Shown here piece by piece: positions 10,291 through 21,159 of a stretch of DNA of 64,000 nucleotides. Numbering within the stretch: position 1 is the first letter of the stretch; every line of letters begins with the position of its first letter. Origin of the DNA: Isoetes taiwanensis (lineage: Eukaryota > Streptophyta > Lycopodiopsida > Isoetales > Isoetaceae); the NCBI GenBank assembly GCA_021234155.1, contig JAJEKV010000023.1, forward strand, positions 10,427,141-10,491,140, given 5' to 3'. Both the position numbers and the translations under genes were made by a program. Below the pieces are notes generated by a model. It worked only from the letters and a program-made list of their open reading frames with translations, searched no databases and was not told the origin of the DNA.

Positions 10291-11585
10291 CCTAAGTCGT
10301 TTAAAGAAGCTTTGAGCAGTGCAAATGCAAAAGAATGGATTAATGCAATGGAAGAGGAACTCAATGCTTTTAAAAGAACGGAAACATTTGAATTAGTAGA
10401 TCTACCTAAAGGTAGAAATGCAGTTGTAAATGGATCTATAAATGAGAATGAGAATGATTTTTTATCGTCCACTGAGGCCAATCGGCCTATGGGACCCACA
10501 AGGAGCGCAGCAAACTTATTACTGTCCGGGTTAAAAAACCCCCGCCCCGAAGGGTTTTCGAGGGAAAAACCGTGGCAGTAATAAGAATGCTGTCAAACTG
10601 TACAAGTATACATCAATGTATATATACATGTCAAGTGTGTGCCCGAGGACATAGGTGATCTCGCATGTCCATAACCTCCTGAAGGTATGATCCCAGCACC
10701 CGTACGGATGCTGTGCTCAATGTCACATGTAATGGCTGGCCAGGCCTGACCAACTCAGCAGTAAAACAAGGCAATGAAGGAGATGTAATCAAATATAAGG
10801 CAAGGCTTGTAGCACAGGGGTCCTCACAAAAGCAAGGAATTGATTATGAGGATACATTTTCTCCTATTGTAAAATTGACAAGCATTCGAATGCTATTAGC
10901 AATGGCAAATGCTCAAAATCTGGAGGCTCATCACATGGATGTTACCACAGCCTTTCTTAATGCAAAATTAGAGGAGGACATTTACATGAAACAACCCCTT
11001 GGGTTTGAACAAGGGGAAGACAAGGTTTGGAAACTCAAAAGAGCAGTGCATGGATTAAAACAATCACCAAGACAGTGGTATTTATGCATGGACACATTTC
11101 TAAGAGAACAAGAATTTTCTAAACTCAAGGATGATGGGAACATTTACTTATTTAAAAAAGGTTCAGACTTTTGTTACGTAGCATTATATGTTGATGATAA
11201 TGTTATGGTAAGCAGCAATTTAAGCATACTCCAAAGATGCAAAAATATTTTTAAAAACAGGTTCAAGATGACTGATCTAGGGGAACTAAGAAATTTCTGG
11301 GCATGGAAGTACATAGAGACAGGAAAAATAAAATTATGGCATTATCTCAAGGTCAGAATATAATGGAAATCCTTAAGAGGTTTAATATGGAGAATTGTAA
11401 GGCTGTCAAGACACCATTCCAGGGAATAACCTGTCAATGGAACAATGTCCTCAAAATGACAAAGAAAAAGCTGAAGTTCAAGAATTACCATACAGAGAAT
11501 TGATTGGTTGTTTGCTTTATCTAGCTAATTGTACCAGACCTGACATATCCTATGCTGTCAATATATTAAGTAGGTACAATAATAA
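10291..11585 (+). pseudogene. copia reverse transcriptase, interrupted and frameshifted
   Basis: RT begins with FKEALSSANAKEWINAMEEE at about 10,299 and is interrupted at about 10,435-10,757 by a reversed non-LTR end. It resumes with DVIKYKARLVAQGSSQKQG, carries MDVTTAFLNAKLEEDIYMKQ and the catalytic ALYVDDNVM (about 11,187-11,213), then shifts frame near 11,300. It reaches LLYLANCTRPDISYAVN at about 11,514-11,564, where a Helitron cuts it at 11,585. The order and motifs are diagnostic of Ty1/copia RVT_2. Catalytic aspartates are intact, so inactivation came from insertions and frameshifts. Confidence 0.95.
10441..10757 (-). mobile_element. Non-LTR retrotransposon 3' end with (CATTCT)-type tail
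   Basis: Read on the minus strand the segment ends GGTCCCATAGGCCGATTGG, then CCTCAGTGGACGATAAAAAA, then tandem CATTCT units (plus-strand GAGAATGA repeats 10,441-10,457). The same 3' end, less the inner part, recurs at 62,541-62,638 with a different tail, TATTC repeats. Inside is a hairpin bounded by CTTATTACTG (10,516) and CAGTAATAAG (about 10,575), with a GGGTTTT/AAAACCC-rich core. No ORF is present. A LINE 3' untranslated region or a SINE using the same tail are both possible. It interrupts the RT coding region. Confidence 0.7.
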
Positions 11586-11589
11586 CTAG

Positions 11590-14200
11590 TAACGGGTGCC
11601 CGGCGTTGCCGGGCATACCTACAATCATATGCAGACATGTGTACAGCAATGTACGAAGATGCTCCGCATCAAGCTGGCAGATTCCAACCCTTCCACGTAA
11701 CTTTTACTGCTACTTTATAAGTAAAATATGTATGCATTGCTGTGTGGCTTCTAAATATAGGCTAATACAATGGAAAAAGAGATATTGCAGATAAAAGACT
11801 ATAAAATTATAATGAACAAAGATGTACTCACATAATTAGTGATGGATGCCTTGCATTGTCGGGCTTTAAGACGACATATAATGTTGTGAATGTCATGTAC
11901 TACAGTGCATGTTCGAGTTTTAGCAATCTTCCATTGTTGGAATTAATGTCTTCTGTGCCATGTCTAATGTAATAAATATGTCGGTTAAACTTGAGCTTTT
12001 GTAGATAAGATCCTGGCGTCGGGCGTTGCCGGGCTTTATCAATGGATCTATGCAAAGATGAAGAGAGTGAAAATGGAAACGGGGAGAAAGAAATAGAATA
12101 GAGAGTCATATTTGATGTTGTATTATATGCTATAGCATTTTTTATGTAACATTAAGTTTCATGCTCTAAGTCTGCATTACGTTTGCATTATGGACCTCAT
12201 AGAAAGAGAGCGTAAGACAATGTTGGAAATGTTGAATTTGTTATTGCCTAATAATAATAAATCATATCTACTCAAGTCCGACAAATGTTATTTTATACAT
12301 TTGTCCTATTGTTTAACATGTCCACATGTACCAAATGGGCGGAGCGAAATGAAGCTTAGAGGTTTGAGTAGTTTTAGGATAGTAAAGCGATACACATGGA
12401 TACTCTAGTGTGTGCAATAAAAGGGTTGTGCTTCAATACTATGGTGGAAGATACATGTATAAATTACAAAAAAATGGTGTGAGATTGTGGTATCTTGGAC
12501 ATCGCCCAAATCGATACTCCTAGAGTAAAAGCTTTCTTTTTTCCATTTTTTTTTTTAAGTTTCACATAGAGTGCGATTGAATAGCTCCATTACTCCATAG
12601 AATGTTATTCTCTTCAATATAAAATTAGAAGAGTAGTTCTAAAAGTAGAATGAAACGTTACAAATTCAAAATTTTGAGTATTTGATGATATATTTTTATT
12701 TTATAGTATGCCTTCACTTCATATCTAAGGCCATAATGTTAGCAACAGTTCCAATCTCGTTTGCATTCCTTTTATTCAAATATTAAAAAATGTGTCCAAT
12801 CTTGAGTGCTTAGATTTACTTGTGTTCTATCTAGACAACACATCAAATAGTCACTTTCAAATTGTTTGAAGCATTCCAATATGTAGCATAATAACAGGGG
12901 GTTTTCTTTGTGTTTTTGTACGCTTTTCACTAAGGTTTTCCTATGATTTCGTGATGTATTCAAATGGATGTACTAATGCGTACATCTAGAGTGCACCATT
13001 TCTGAGCCATTGATTTTATTTTTTTTCCAATGATCAACAACCAATGGCTCACAACAAAAGCCCTTTTTTTGTGTGTATGGTGCATAATGGTCAACAACCA
13101 ATGGCTCATAACAAAATCCCTCTTTTTGTGTGTGTGGTGCATAATGGGCACATGAAGGGCGCATGTAGTGCAGTTTCCCCGCCGACAACACATTTCTTAT
13201 CATAACTTTTGATCCAGAGCTCTGTTTGAGATGATTTTTATTGCGTTGGAAAGCTCTCTCCGAGATCTTTTTGATAGTATATGATATGGATATGTTTGGT
13301 TAAGTTATCTATGCTAAAACAGCAAGTTTTCGGCCGGGTTTGGTAGGCTTTCACATCCTACCAGCTGATTAATACAGGATTGCGCTGTTGGATATTGTTT
13401 TATGGCTCATTCCGAATGAAGCTTGCAAAAAATTACCATGCATTTTTAGATTTTGAGGCTTCTAGATCCTTGTGCTAACAAGCAGAAAAATTTCCCACTT
13501 TGGTTTCTCACCACAAGAATCCATGGAGGCCAACGGCTGCTGTTAAATTCCAGTTGAAAAATGTTTGTGTATGGGTGTTGCAAACTTTATGACTTTCAGA
13601 ATAATGGGATCAATCTGCTCTATCTTTATGGTAACTTTTACTTATGTTCTATTTGTTTTATTGTGATGAAATTCAAAAGCTACAGGTGATGAACGCCTCA
13701 AATGAATTCTAGTTTTTTTCTGGTTCGAATTCTAAAATTTGTGTCACACCGGGGGGGGTGGGGGGTGACGTCCCTGACGTCCCTAAGGCCCCGAAGGGGC
13801 CAAAAAAAATTTTTTGCAACACAAACCATTAACATCCAACATATAAAAATAAAATGCCCCAACACATAACAACCATTGACATTAACAATCAACACATAAC
13901 TACCATTGACATTAATTAACACAACCATTGGGTCCAACACATTTAAATTAAAATCCCCCTAAACCCCCTTTGGTTTGGGTGCATATTCACACGGGGGGTG
14001 ACGTAGGGCAGCGAGAGCCCTCATAATTGTATTTTGCACGTACGAAATCAACACCATATAGTATTCCGCTTGAAATCTTATAGTATTTTGCGAATCTTGT
14101 TATACAGTATAGCGAATTTTGTACTTGCATACCCCACAAACGAGGGACTTTACGTACGGTGTAGATTAAGGAATAAGGGGTGAAATTTTTACATTAGATT
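11590..14200. other. Helitron 3' half: hairpin relics and tandem repeats, no gene
   Basis: Degenerate terminal-like hairpins occur at about 11,853-11,870 and 12,010-12,035. A 57-bp tandem repeat (two units, about 13,035-13,149) creates the repetitive minus-strand ORF seen there. A string TATGTAGCATAATAACAGGG at 12,881 matches the head of the insertion at 21,160. A run of G at 13,751-13,768 is followed by a GGCCCCGAAGGGGCC palindrome (about 13,788). Short ACACATAACAACCATTGACA repeats lie at about 13,860-13,930. The text around 13,198-13,290 resembles the untranslated leader of a gypsy-type element, by general look only. Confidence 0.5.
13035..13149. repeat. 57-bp tandem repeat, two units
   Basis: Two near-identical units beginning CAACAACCAATGGCTCA at about 13,035 and 13,092. 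They explain the duplicated peptide motif in the minus-strand ORF at this place. Confidence 0.8.
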
Positions 14201-14599
14201 ACAACATGCAAGACTGTGACATGCAATACATAGTACCAGCAAGGTAGCATATTTGTACATGAAATGTGGGAGCATTGTTCAAATTGGCTGCCAACAAAGT
14301 GCTCTACAATACGCATTTGTCTGCAACACATGCTAGATAAATCTCAAAAGCATAAACATAACATACGAATTAAATGCACTCAATATTTGCCTCAATTGCG
14401 AAAAATTGAGGGCCATTCCAGCCGCTCCTTTACTCTCTGCACAACCTGTGATTCCATGCAACGGGGAACAGATCCTTGAAAATAATGGCTCCCTCTAAAT
14501 AGATGAATTCAATGAACTATAGGCTTCTCAAACTGCAGATCATGCAAGCCATGATAGAAGACCTGAAACTCTTCATGCAACTAAGGAAGCATCTTGCAG

Positions 14600-15245
14600 A
14601 AGGATGATGTCTTCATTGTAGAAACAAATTAGGAGAAAACTTTATTGCGCATCTACCTATATCATGAATAATTGTCTCATGCTCCATATTTGCTGATAAC
14701 TCCAGGGAGAAAAAGGTCCATGCTGCACCTTTTTTGACAAAGGCATAGGCTCCACACACCACTTTGTGCATTACACAACTCAAAGAAGCAGCATAAAATT
14801 TCAAAGAAAGATTTGTTCCAATAACTTTTGTTCTAATAACTCACATTTTGTACGATTGCCACATGCATCAGCAGCCCCAACAGTTGTGAGTGCTGGCAAA
14901 CTCATGGTTGATTGGACTCTCTTGCAACAGTCTAGGTCCCATGATATCTAGTAAAGATATGAAGGTCACCTTGTGACAGTTTTCTCTGCCTTAGGTACAG
15001 TGCTAAGTACTTTTAGTACTATAAGTCCTGCCAGCCCAGATACCACTGCTACAAAATTTGAAGACATATTGACAGAATAATTCTCTTAGCAAGCTTGCAG
15101 CAACTCTGAATGAAGGTCGTTATTCTGCCATTTAGAATATTAGCATATTCAACAACTCCAAACTGCCTCAAATCTAAAAGAATATACGACAAATTTTTAC
15201 AGAATGTCCAAATTATTGAGTAGTTCCGAGAACATGCCAGACATC
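14600..15245. other. Helitron interior downstream of the captured exons
   Basis: The minus-strand stretch at 14,613-14,804 is open (VVCGAYAFVKKGAAWTFFSL) and might be a further exon, but I could not match it to a Nudix C-terminus. Another minus-strand piece around 14,395-14,470 reads RVKERLEWPSIFRN, reminiscent of the WPE-containing tail of plant Nudix proteins; this is weak. Confidence 0.25.
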
Positions 15246-15395
15246 TAAATCTTTCAACATGGAGCCTTGTTATCACGTTTAAAGATATACTTTAAGAGGA
15301 CAAACCTTGAGAAAGCCTAAATCTTTTAACATGGAGCCTTGTTATCATGTTTACAGATATACTTTAAGAGGACAAACCTTGAGAAAACTACGAAC
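15246..15395. repeat. 75-bp tandem duplication over a captured exon end
   Basis: Two 75-bp units (about 15,246-15,320 and 15,321-15,395) share AACATGGAGCCTTGTTATCA and AGAGGACAAACCTTGAGAAA. The second unit contains the splice-donor end of the Nudix-box exon on the minus strand, so that exon border is partly duplicated in the first unit. Confidence 0.8.
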
Positions 15396-15461
15396 GCCTG
15401 CTTCTTCAAGGGCCTCGCGGCAAGCTGGTTCTTCAACTGTGTCATCTGTTTCCCAGCCGCC
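15378..15461 (-). pseudogene. Nudix-box exon of captured Nudix hydrolase gene
   Basis: On the minus strand, after CTCCTGTAG, 28 codons include GGWETDDTVEEPACREALEE and AGVRSFLK, ending at CTCAAG followed by GTTTGT. This is the Nudix signature GX5EX7REUXEEXGU, with the first Glu replaced by Asp and REALEEAGV intact. The box binds Mg2+ and hydrolyses nucleoside or inositol diphosphates linked to another moiety. Together with the exon at 15,818-15,929 it matches the plant diphosphoinositol-polyphosphate-type Nudix proteins (FPKGGWE order). Start and end of the gene are missing, so it is a captured fragment. Confidence 0.87.
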
Positions 15462-15817
15462 CTACAGGAGCATCAGAAGTCCTTACTTATTTCAAATAAT
15501 ATGCTAACCAAAATTGGATCTTAACACTGTCAAAATCCAAACTGAAAGTTACAACTAAATCAATTTTGTCAGGAACATTCTGCTTACCTGTGTATATGTA
15601 CCATGAGGAATTAAGAATTCATGCATCAAACAACCCTACAAATCCTTCAATCAGGTTTTTCATTATCAGTGCAAAACTCAGACCGAAAAGCTTTTATCAA
15701 AGCTTAAATAGCTATTGGCTTGCAAGTTTTAGAATAGAACGTTTTAATATTCACAAACCAGGTTCATCTTATAGGCCTTTGTCCCATCATATATCATATT
15801 ACTATTGACTGTAATAC

Positions 15818-15929
15818 CTTAGGAAATAAAAGACCATTCCCACTCTTGGATGTGATCATAAGCACTTCTAATGCATGCAATGGGTTGTCATTGCATGTCT
15901 TTCCTTCTGGATATCTGTAGGGGATACAC
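15818..15929 (-). pseudogene. Upstream exon of captured Nudix hydrolase gene
   Basis: On the minus strand an acceptor TTCAG precedes 112 nt encoding CIPYRYPEGKTCNDNPLHAL, EVLMITSKSGNGLLFPK, ending at AAG then GTATTA. GCIPYR and EVLMI-S-GLLFPK are the conserved lead-in to the Nudix box of plant Nudix proteins. The reading phase joins exactly to the Nudix-box exon at 15,461. Sequence between the exons has the character of a real intron, so capture was from genomic DNA, not mRNA. Confidence 0.85.
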
Positions 15930-16199
15930 CTGAATGTAAAATAAGACCGTCATCTTAAGGAAAAGGACAATTAAGAAGAAAAACATGTGATATAGATGCA
16001 AAAATACACAGTTGCCCAAATCTATAAGCAAATTCACAGGCCCAGATCGTTATAAAGCTGCATGCAAAAAACTGTGAAATAGACTTATCTGTTAGATTAT
16101 CAATTGTGGATGTCATAAAGAAAATATGCAGAAGCATCGAACCTGCAAAACATGGAGGCAATCCAATTAGATTAGCTTTCACAGACATGTACCTGATAC

Positions 16200-17486
16200 T
16201 AAAACATTAACCCTAGTGGACTACAACCAACTTTCTTGCTCTAGGCAATTCCGATGATAACACAAATTGTTGCATTGATTTTACGTTAACCACTCTACAG
16301 ATGCAGGCCTATGGAGGGGCTTCACTCTTGCTAAGAAGGCAATTCAATGAGATACATTCTTATAGCATTTTAGAAAGAATGGAAGACTAAAATGACAACG
16401 CATAAATTAATCAAAAATCTGTGCAAACACATGTACCATAGAGAAAAATTGGCATCTTATGCCAATTATTCATAGCATAGCATGCTCTACTAACATTATA
16501 ACTAACTTCAGTTTCTAGCAAGACCATGAAAATGCTCATCTGAACCTTTACAAATGCCTAAAAAGATGAATGCCAAATCAAATGGACTTGAACACCAACA
16601 CCTTTAAAGAACCACTGCAGACCAGATCTTTTGCTAAAATATACCTGATTGTTCCAGAACCTGCAAGAACGCATCTCGCCTGAGGTCTTCATAGTTAATG
16701 TACTCAGTGCTATTGTTCAACTGAATTATGCCTATCAGGTGTTTAGAAAAACAAAAAGGCTTACTGGATGTGCTTATAACTATAGAAGTCACATTAGACG
16801 CCCATAATATCACACTACTGCACAACGCACCTCAACAGGATGTTTGAAACACCTTGCATTGCATCCTCTGAGCCTACAGGGCAAAGCTAGTTTAGATACC
16901 TAGAAATACTTTAATTTCTTAGTCTACCACATCGGTAACAATATTCTTGTTGAAATTCTTGCAATTTACTTGGAAATAGACTTACACGCATACCTTCTCA
17001 CATGCATCAGGATAATAAAACCTCAATTTGGCTTTGTTCTGCCTATGTGTTGCAAAAAAAGGTAGTAGAACATTTGCATCCGCTTAACTATCAAGGGAAT
17101 CTAGATGCTTATTCCTTATTATAACAAAGTTATCAGATATGGATAAACACTATAAAACCTTAGCATAAAATAAAAGTCATGTGAAGTAAGTCCTTACAGA
17201 GTGCCATCAAATTGTAGCAATGAGAAAAAAAACTTGTCATGGATCATCAAGAATTCATCAACAAAGAGATGAAGAACTAAAGAATCCACAACATTAGAAA
17301 TTGCAAACAAACTTCCATAAGTTGAGGCTTGAGGAGTCCCAATTTCCTACATAACAGCTTGTTGTTTTGCCTTGACCCTGGCCCTTTTTCTCAGATGAGA
17401 GCAACATCTAAAGATGCCCATAACTTGGAAACAAATTACCCGGCTATCTTATTAGAATTGTTTTAAAGAGTTTCAAGATCACTCAC
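16200..17486. other. Helitron interior, probable intron of captured gene
   Basis: AT-rich sequence between two exon-like pieces. A minus-strand open stretch near 16,634-16,825 (EYINYEDLRRDAFLQVLEQS) is flanked by a possible donor (GTATAT), but no family match was seen. Nothing else is supported. Confidence 0.35.
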
Positions 17487-17581
17487 CTATGTGATCTAGG
17501 TTGCAGATCTCTCGGAAGGCCAGGAGACAAAACTCTATCAACATCAACATGGTTCTTGCCATGCAAACCGACCAGATCCAC
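17487..17581 (-). pseudogene. Possible first captured exon of the Nudix fragment
   Basis: On the minus strand ATTGCAG precedes 95 nt encoding VDLVGLHGKNHVDVDRVLSP, GLPRDLQPRSH, ending CATAG then GTGAGT. Its phase (two leftover bases) fits exactly the single leading base of the exon at 15,929. The peptide is not clearly conserved in Nudix proteins, where this position usually holds an Arg/Gln-rich RHxQRY segment. It may be a diverged exon or an exon from another captured gene. Confidence 0.45.
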
Positions 17582-18127
17582 CTGCAATAAATTTGTGATG
17601 ATTATCAAAACTCTGTTTCCCATGCACGTTAAGCAAATGGCTTATCACCATCTAAACATAATGATTTAGTGATGACCTGAAAGATTAACAACAGTATTGG
17701 ACAGAAACCATCAATCGACAATACAAAACCCTATATCTGGCCTACAAATCTGCCCCTGCAAGATACAATCTCTTGGCTGTAGATCAATCTCTTGGCTGTA
17801 GATCGTATGTCTAGAGCAAATGATTTTAGAGGCACGTACATGGCTTGTATGCCGTGCTGTGCTCCCCTCTCGATCAGAAAAGGTGAAGCCGCCATGCTGT
17901 GCTCCCCTCTCGATCAAAGCGAAGCCAAACCAAAATACAAAAGGAGAATTCAGAACGGATAACCCCAAAACCTATAATTTGCAAATCATGCGAAAATCCA
18001 TAAACCCGATTTTTGGAATACCTGAAAAGTTTTCCGGTAGCTAAAATCTTCTAGACCTTAGAAAATCAACCTGCAAAAAAAATCCAAAAAGTTTTTGGCA
18101 TATCGGAAAAACCAAATTTAAACAATA
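17582..18127. other. Helitron 5' region
   Basis: No coding region is recognised. It contains short tandem repeats: TCTCTTGGCTGTAGATC twice (about 17,770-17,808) and GCTGTGCTCCCCTCTCGATC twice (about 17,856-17,917). The last 18 bases are the inverted 5' terminus of the Helitron. Confidence 0.5.
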
Positions 18128-18138
18128 GATTTTGGAAT

Positions 18139-18709
18139 AATGCATTGGCAGGCAGCAAAAAGGTTGATTAGATATTTGAAGGGGACCACAAACCATGGAA
18201 TTGTGTATGACTCACACAATATAAATCTAGAGTCATATTGTGACTCAGATTGGGGAGGTGATCCTGATGAGAGAAAGTCTACATCAGGTTTTATCTCAAC
18301 GCTTGGAGGAGGGCCTATCTCTTGGAAGTGTAAAAAACAGAATGTCATAGCTCTTTCATCAGCAGAAGTTGAATATTCAGCAACCACCCTTGCAGCTAAG
18401 GAGATAGTTTGGAGTAGAAGGATATTAAATGAATTGGGTATGTATCAAAAGGATCCACTAACTGATAGTCTGAGCTGCATTGCCATGACAAAAAACCCAG
18501 TATTACATGAGAGAACTAAACATATTGAGCTAGAAATGCATTTTATCAGAGATTTAGTGAATAAGAATGTTGTACAGGTTCAATATATTCATACTGATCA
18601 ACAACTGGCAGATATCCTTACAAAACCACTGACAGACTCCAAATTCAGTTACCTAAGAAGGTTGATAAATTGCAGAGATTATAATATGAAAGAGGAATGT
18701 GAAAGTTAA
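18139..18709 (+). pseudogene. copia RNase H domain
   Basis: Open from the Helitron junction to a stop at 18,707-18,709. Motifs in order: AAKRLIRYLKGTTNHGIVYD, YCDSDWGGDPDERKSTSGF (catalytic Asp), ALSSAEVEYSATTLAAKEIV (catalytic Glu), MTKNPVLHERTKHIELEMHF, and QQLADILTKPL near the end. These are the standard end of a Ty1/copia polyprotein. RNase H removes the RNA strand during cDNA synthesis. The stop lies 12 bases inside the 3' LTR, a common overlap. This stretch has no frameshift. Confidence 0.96.
18688..18697 (+). other. Polypurine tract of the copia element
   Basis: GAAAGAGGAA immediately precedes the 3' LTR start TGTGAAAG; this is the plus-strand primer position. Confidence 0.8.
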
Positions 18710-19134
18710 GTTTATATTATAATAAGGTTGCTTGGTTTACAGAGAAAGTTATGACAAACCAATATTATTTATGACATATTCAACAAAATTTGGACTTATT
18801 TAGATTTAATAGATAACACTTCAGGAACACCATTATAAGAATATATATATTGTGGTTCTTCTTGATTGTTTAAGTTTTAATTATATAAGTTTATCTTTCA
18901 ATTAAAACTATAATGGATATCAAAGAATAAACTTGATTTCTAAACTAATTTTCATTTGAATCTATTTAGAATTAGACATTTCAAGAATATAAAAATTTCA
19001 ATTTGTAGTGATTTAACAGATTCAAAATTTAGCAATCATGATAATTAAATGAAATCTGATAGTTTGATAAGCGATTGACTTAAAACTATTATTAGAATTT
19101 CACAATTTACAAACTTTTACACTTTTAAGAATAC

Positions 19135-19320
19135 TTTAAGAAAGGTTTTAGATTAAAATTAATTAAATGATACAAAGTTATTGGCTTAATAATAACTATT
19201 GAATAATTTATTATTGATGAAATGAAATATATCGACATTTAGTCAATAATAAACTATTTATTTTTTATTAAACGTAAACGTTATCATTTAATTAACTTCA
19301 ATCTAAAACTCTCTTTAAAT
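19135..19320. mobile_element. Nested foldback/MITE-like element
   Basis: About 38-bp imperfect inverted arms: left at 19,135-19,172 (TTTAAGAAAGGTTTTAGATT) and right at 19,282-19,320, which inverted begins TTTAAAGAGAGTTTTAGATT. Both arms end in TTAATTAAATGATA. The 110-bp AT-rich centre has no ORF. It lies wholly inside the larger TIR transposon. Confidence 0.7.
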
Positions 19321-19658
19321 ATTTTGAAAAGAATAGCATTTGGGTAAAAGCATGAAAGGGTGTACGTACATCGTACTGAATTGAAGGACGAATTTGTGTT
19401 TTTTTGGGGTACATTTTAGATGTACATCAAGATAGTCTGGTTTGTCGTTTTGTGTCAGGTTTGCAATGATTGCAAGATCATCCCTGACAGTGCCCCCTAA
19501 ATTCTTGGTTAACCAACGAACCACCGAACCAATTCGAATGGATCCGTCACTCCCTTTCCGAAATTCCCCCCTTTCACAGGACGAACAGCGAACGAATTCC
19601 AGAAGCAACCACATACCAATTGAATCTACAAGAAATACAAATCAATTTCAATCTGTTC

Positions 19659-20276
19659 ATGGAGGGTGAGAATTCCAATGGAAGTGGTGGTTCTAAGCGC
19701 AAGTATGCCGACATTGGCCAGTGTTATGCCACAAAACAAATAAAGCAGCGTGTTGACAGGTCGGTGGATTGCATCCTCAGTTGCTGACAAACGCTTCGTC
19801 CAGATCAAAGATTAGTTTTTTGTGCTCGTTTGTTGCAAAATGACAGGCTTTTTTCTTTTTCCGAACCTGTAATTGGAAATCCTTCCGAAGTTATTGTTAT
19901 GAAATCAATGATCAAGAAACTTGAAAGATGGGCTTCAAGAAGTAAAATAGCAAAGATAAATTGGCTGCAAAACATTCACTGTTATCAATGATTGTTGGAA
20001 AAAAAGGAGATATAAACAAGAATGTTTCTTCAAAATTGCTAAAGATACAGCCAAGAAATTTATCCAAAGCTGCAGCAAGAAGGAAGATAATGTCATTAAG
20101 TGGAGCAAATGTATGGGCTTTGGCAGGAAGGATGCCAAGATCAAATAGAATCGATGATTCAATCAAATGTCAGATTCATGAATTTTGGCTTGATAATACC
20201 AAAGTTTCACCAAAGATTAGAGATGTCATGAAGAGGAGAACACAAGCAATACAATACCTTGATATCTCACAGGTTT
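19659..20276 (+). pseudogene. Unrecognised protein of the TIR transposon, in two pieces
   Basis: The ATG at 19,659 opens 42 codons beginning MEGENSNGSGGSKRKYADIG. A second open piece (from 19,955; ATG not needed) reads VGKKGDINKNVSSKLLKIQP, then HEFWLDNTKVSPKIRDVMKR, and ends DISQ followed by GTTTGC, a plausible splice donor. The second piece resembles an uncharacterised family with the pattern FW-x2-NT-x-VSP-x3-RDV that I associate with repeated, transposon-linked proteins; this is recollection of a pattern, not a search. Basic clusters suggest DNA or RNA binding. It could be a capsule of a transposase gene or a captured host gene. Confidence 0.45.
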
Positions 20277-21159
20277 GCTCTTGTAATTGAATCAATTCAG
20301 TTTTGGAGATTATGTTCTCTTCCAAAATTCTTTCATGACTTTCTTCTGTACATTCTAGTTCTGTTCCGAGTGACATGTTAATGAATACACATGGTTTTCA
20401 TGAAATGTATTGCATTTTACATTGTTTACATTGTTTCCATTAACACTTACATGTCCATGCAGCTGCATTTACATGTACTTGAATATCAAAATTACATCAT
20501 TTTATATCTTAGATGAAAATTTAATTCTAAATAGATGAAATCGAGAATTAGTTAAAAAAACAACTTTAAACTTTACTAAGTATCATATTTTTGATCTAAA
20601 GATAAACAGAACAAATTATTAAAATAAATAAAAGCTAAAAATACATATAATATTATCATGGCATTCGTGAAGTACATATTTGAATAAGTCTAAATTTTGT
20701 TAAATATGTCATATATTGAAGGTCTGAAACTTGTCACAGGGAATTATCTATGCAGTTAAGGGATCAAGATAATCTGCAGGTGCCATAAGATGCACATGGT
20801 TCAACTTAAAAGGACACGTGCAAAGGGAACAAAGGCAGTATGTTCATTGGGGAACCTATGCAAATGATAAAGGTTAACCTTACAATATGAGGTCCAATGG
20901 TTCGTGGTGACCTTAATATTATTAATATGAATCTTAGGGTCAATGGTTAAGAAGCAAAAGAAATGCTCGGTCAAATAACAGAATGCCAGGTTGATTGATT
21001 CAAACTTAGTATGGAGCGAAACGGTAGAGGATGATCGGTGCCGATTCCGAAAGGATTGGTGCCAGTCTATAAATTAATGAGAATGATCAGAGAAACCTAG
21101 AACGAGCAGTGTATATCTGGATTCATTTAATAATGAATGCCCGGGCTCTCGATGGTGCA

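Larger units (their letters stand above)
11586..18129 (-). mobile_element. 6.5-kb non-autonomous Helitron carrying a Nudix gene fragment
   Basis: On the minus strand the element starts TCTATTGTTTAAATTTGG (5' TC, plus-strand end 18,129) and ends with the hairpin GCCCGGCAACGCCGGGC, eight bases, then CTAG at 11,589-11,586. It is inserted exactly between host A (11,585) and host T (18,130). Removing it restores a continuous copia RT-RNase H reading frame with no duplicated base, as expected for Helitrons. No Rep/helicase ORF is visible, so it is non-autonomous. It contains captured Nudix exons with introns, several internal tandem repeats and two degenerate copies of its own terminal hairpin (about 11,853 and 12,013). 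Confidence 0.9.
18770..20713. mobile_element. 1.94-kb TIR DNA transposon in the 3' LTR, family not recognised
   Basis: The termini are inverted repeats of about 35 bp. The left arm begins TATGACATATTCAACAAAAT and the right arm, read inverted, begins TATGACATATTTAACAAAAT, continuing with only a few mismatches. The 5' LTR is uninterrupted at the same point, so this is a genuine insertion. The flanks fit a short TA-containing duplication, but the exact target duplication is ambiguous. Inside are two coding-like pieces (19,659-19,787 and 19,955-20,276) and a nested foldback element. No known transposase signature was recognised, so the superfamily is left open. Confidence 0.8.

Noticed and set aside
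13035-13149. Tandem repeat considered as CRISPR or satellite
   Set aside because: Only two units without spacers, in a eukaryotic context.
15590-15650. Possible extra Nudix exon (minus strand, GCLMHEFLIPHGTYTQ)
   Set aside because: It has splice-like borders, but the flanking exons already join in phase to give the conserved FPK-GGWE order, so it would break the domain.
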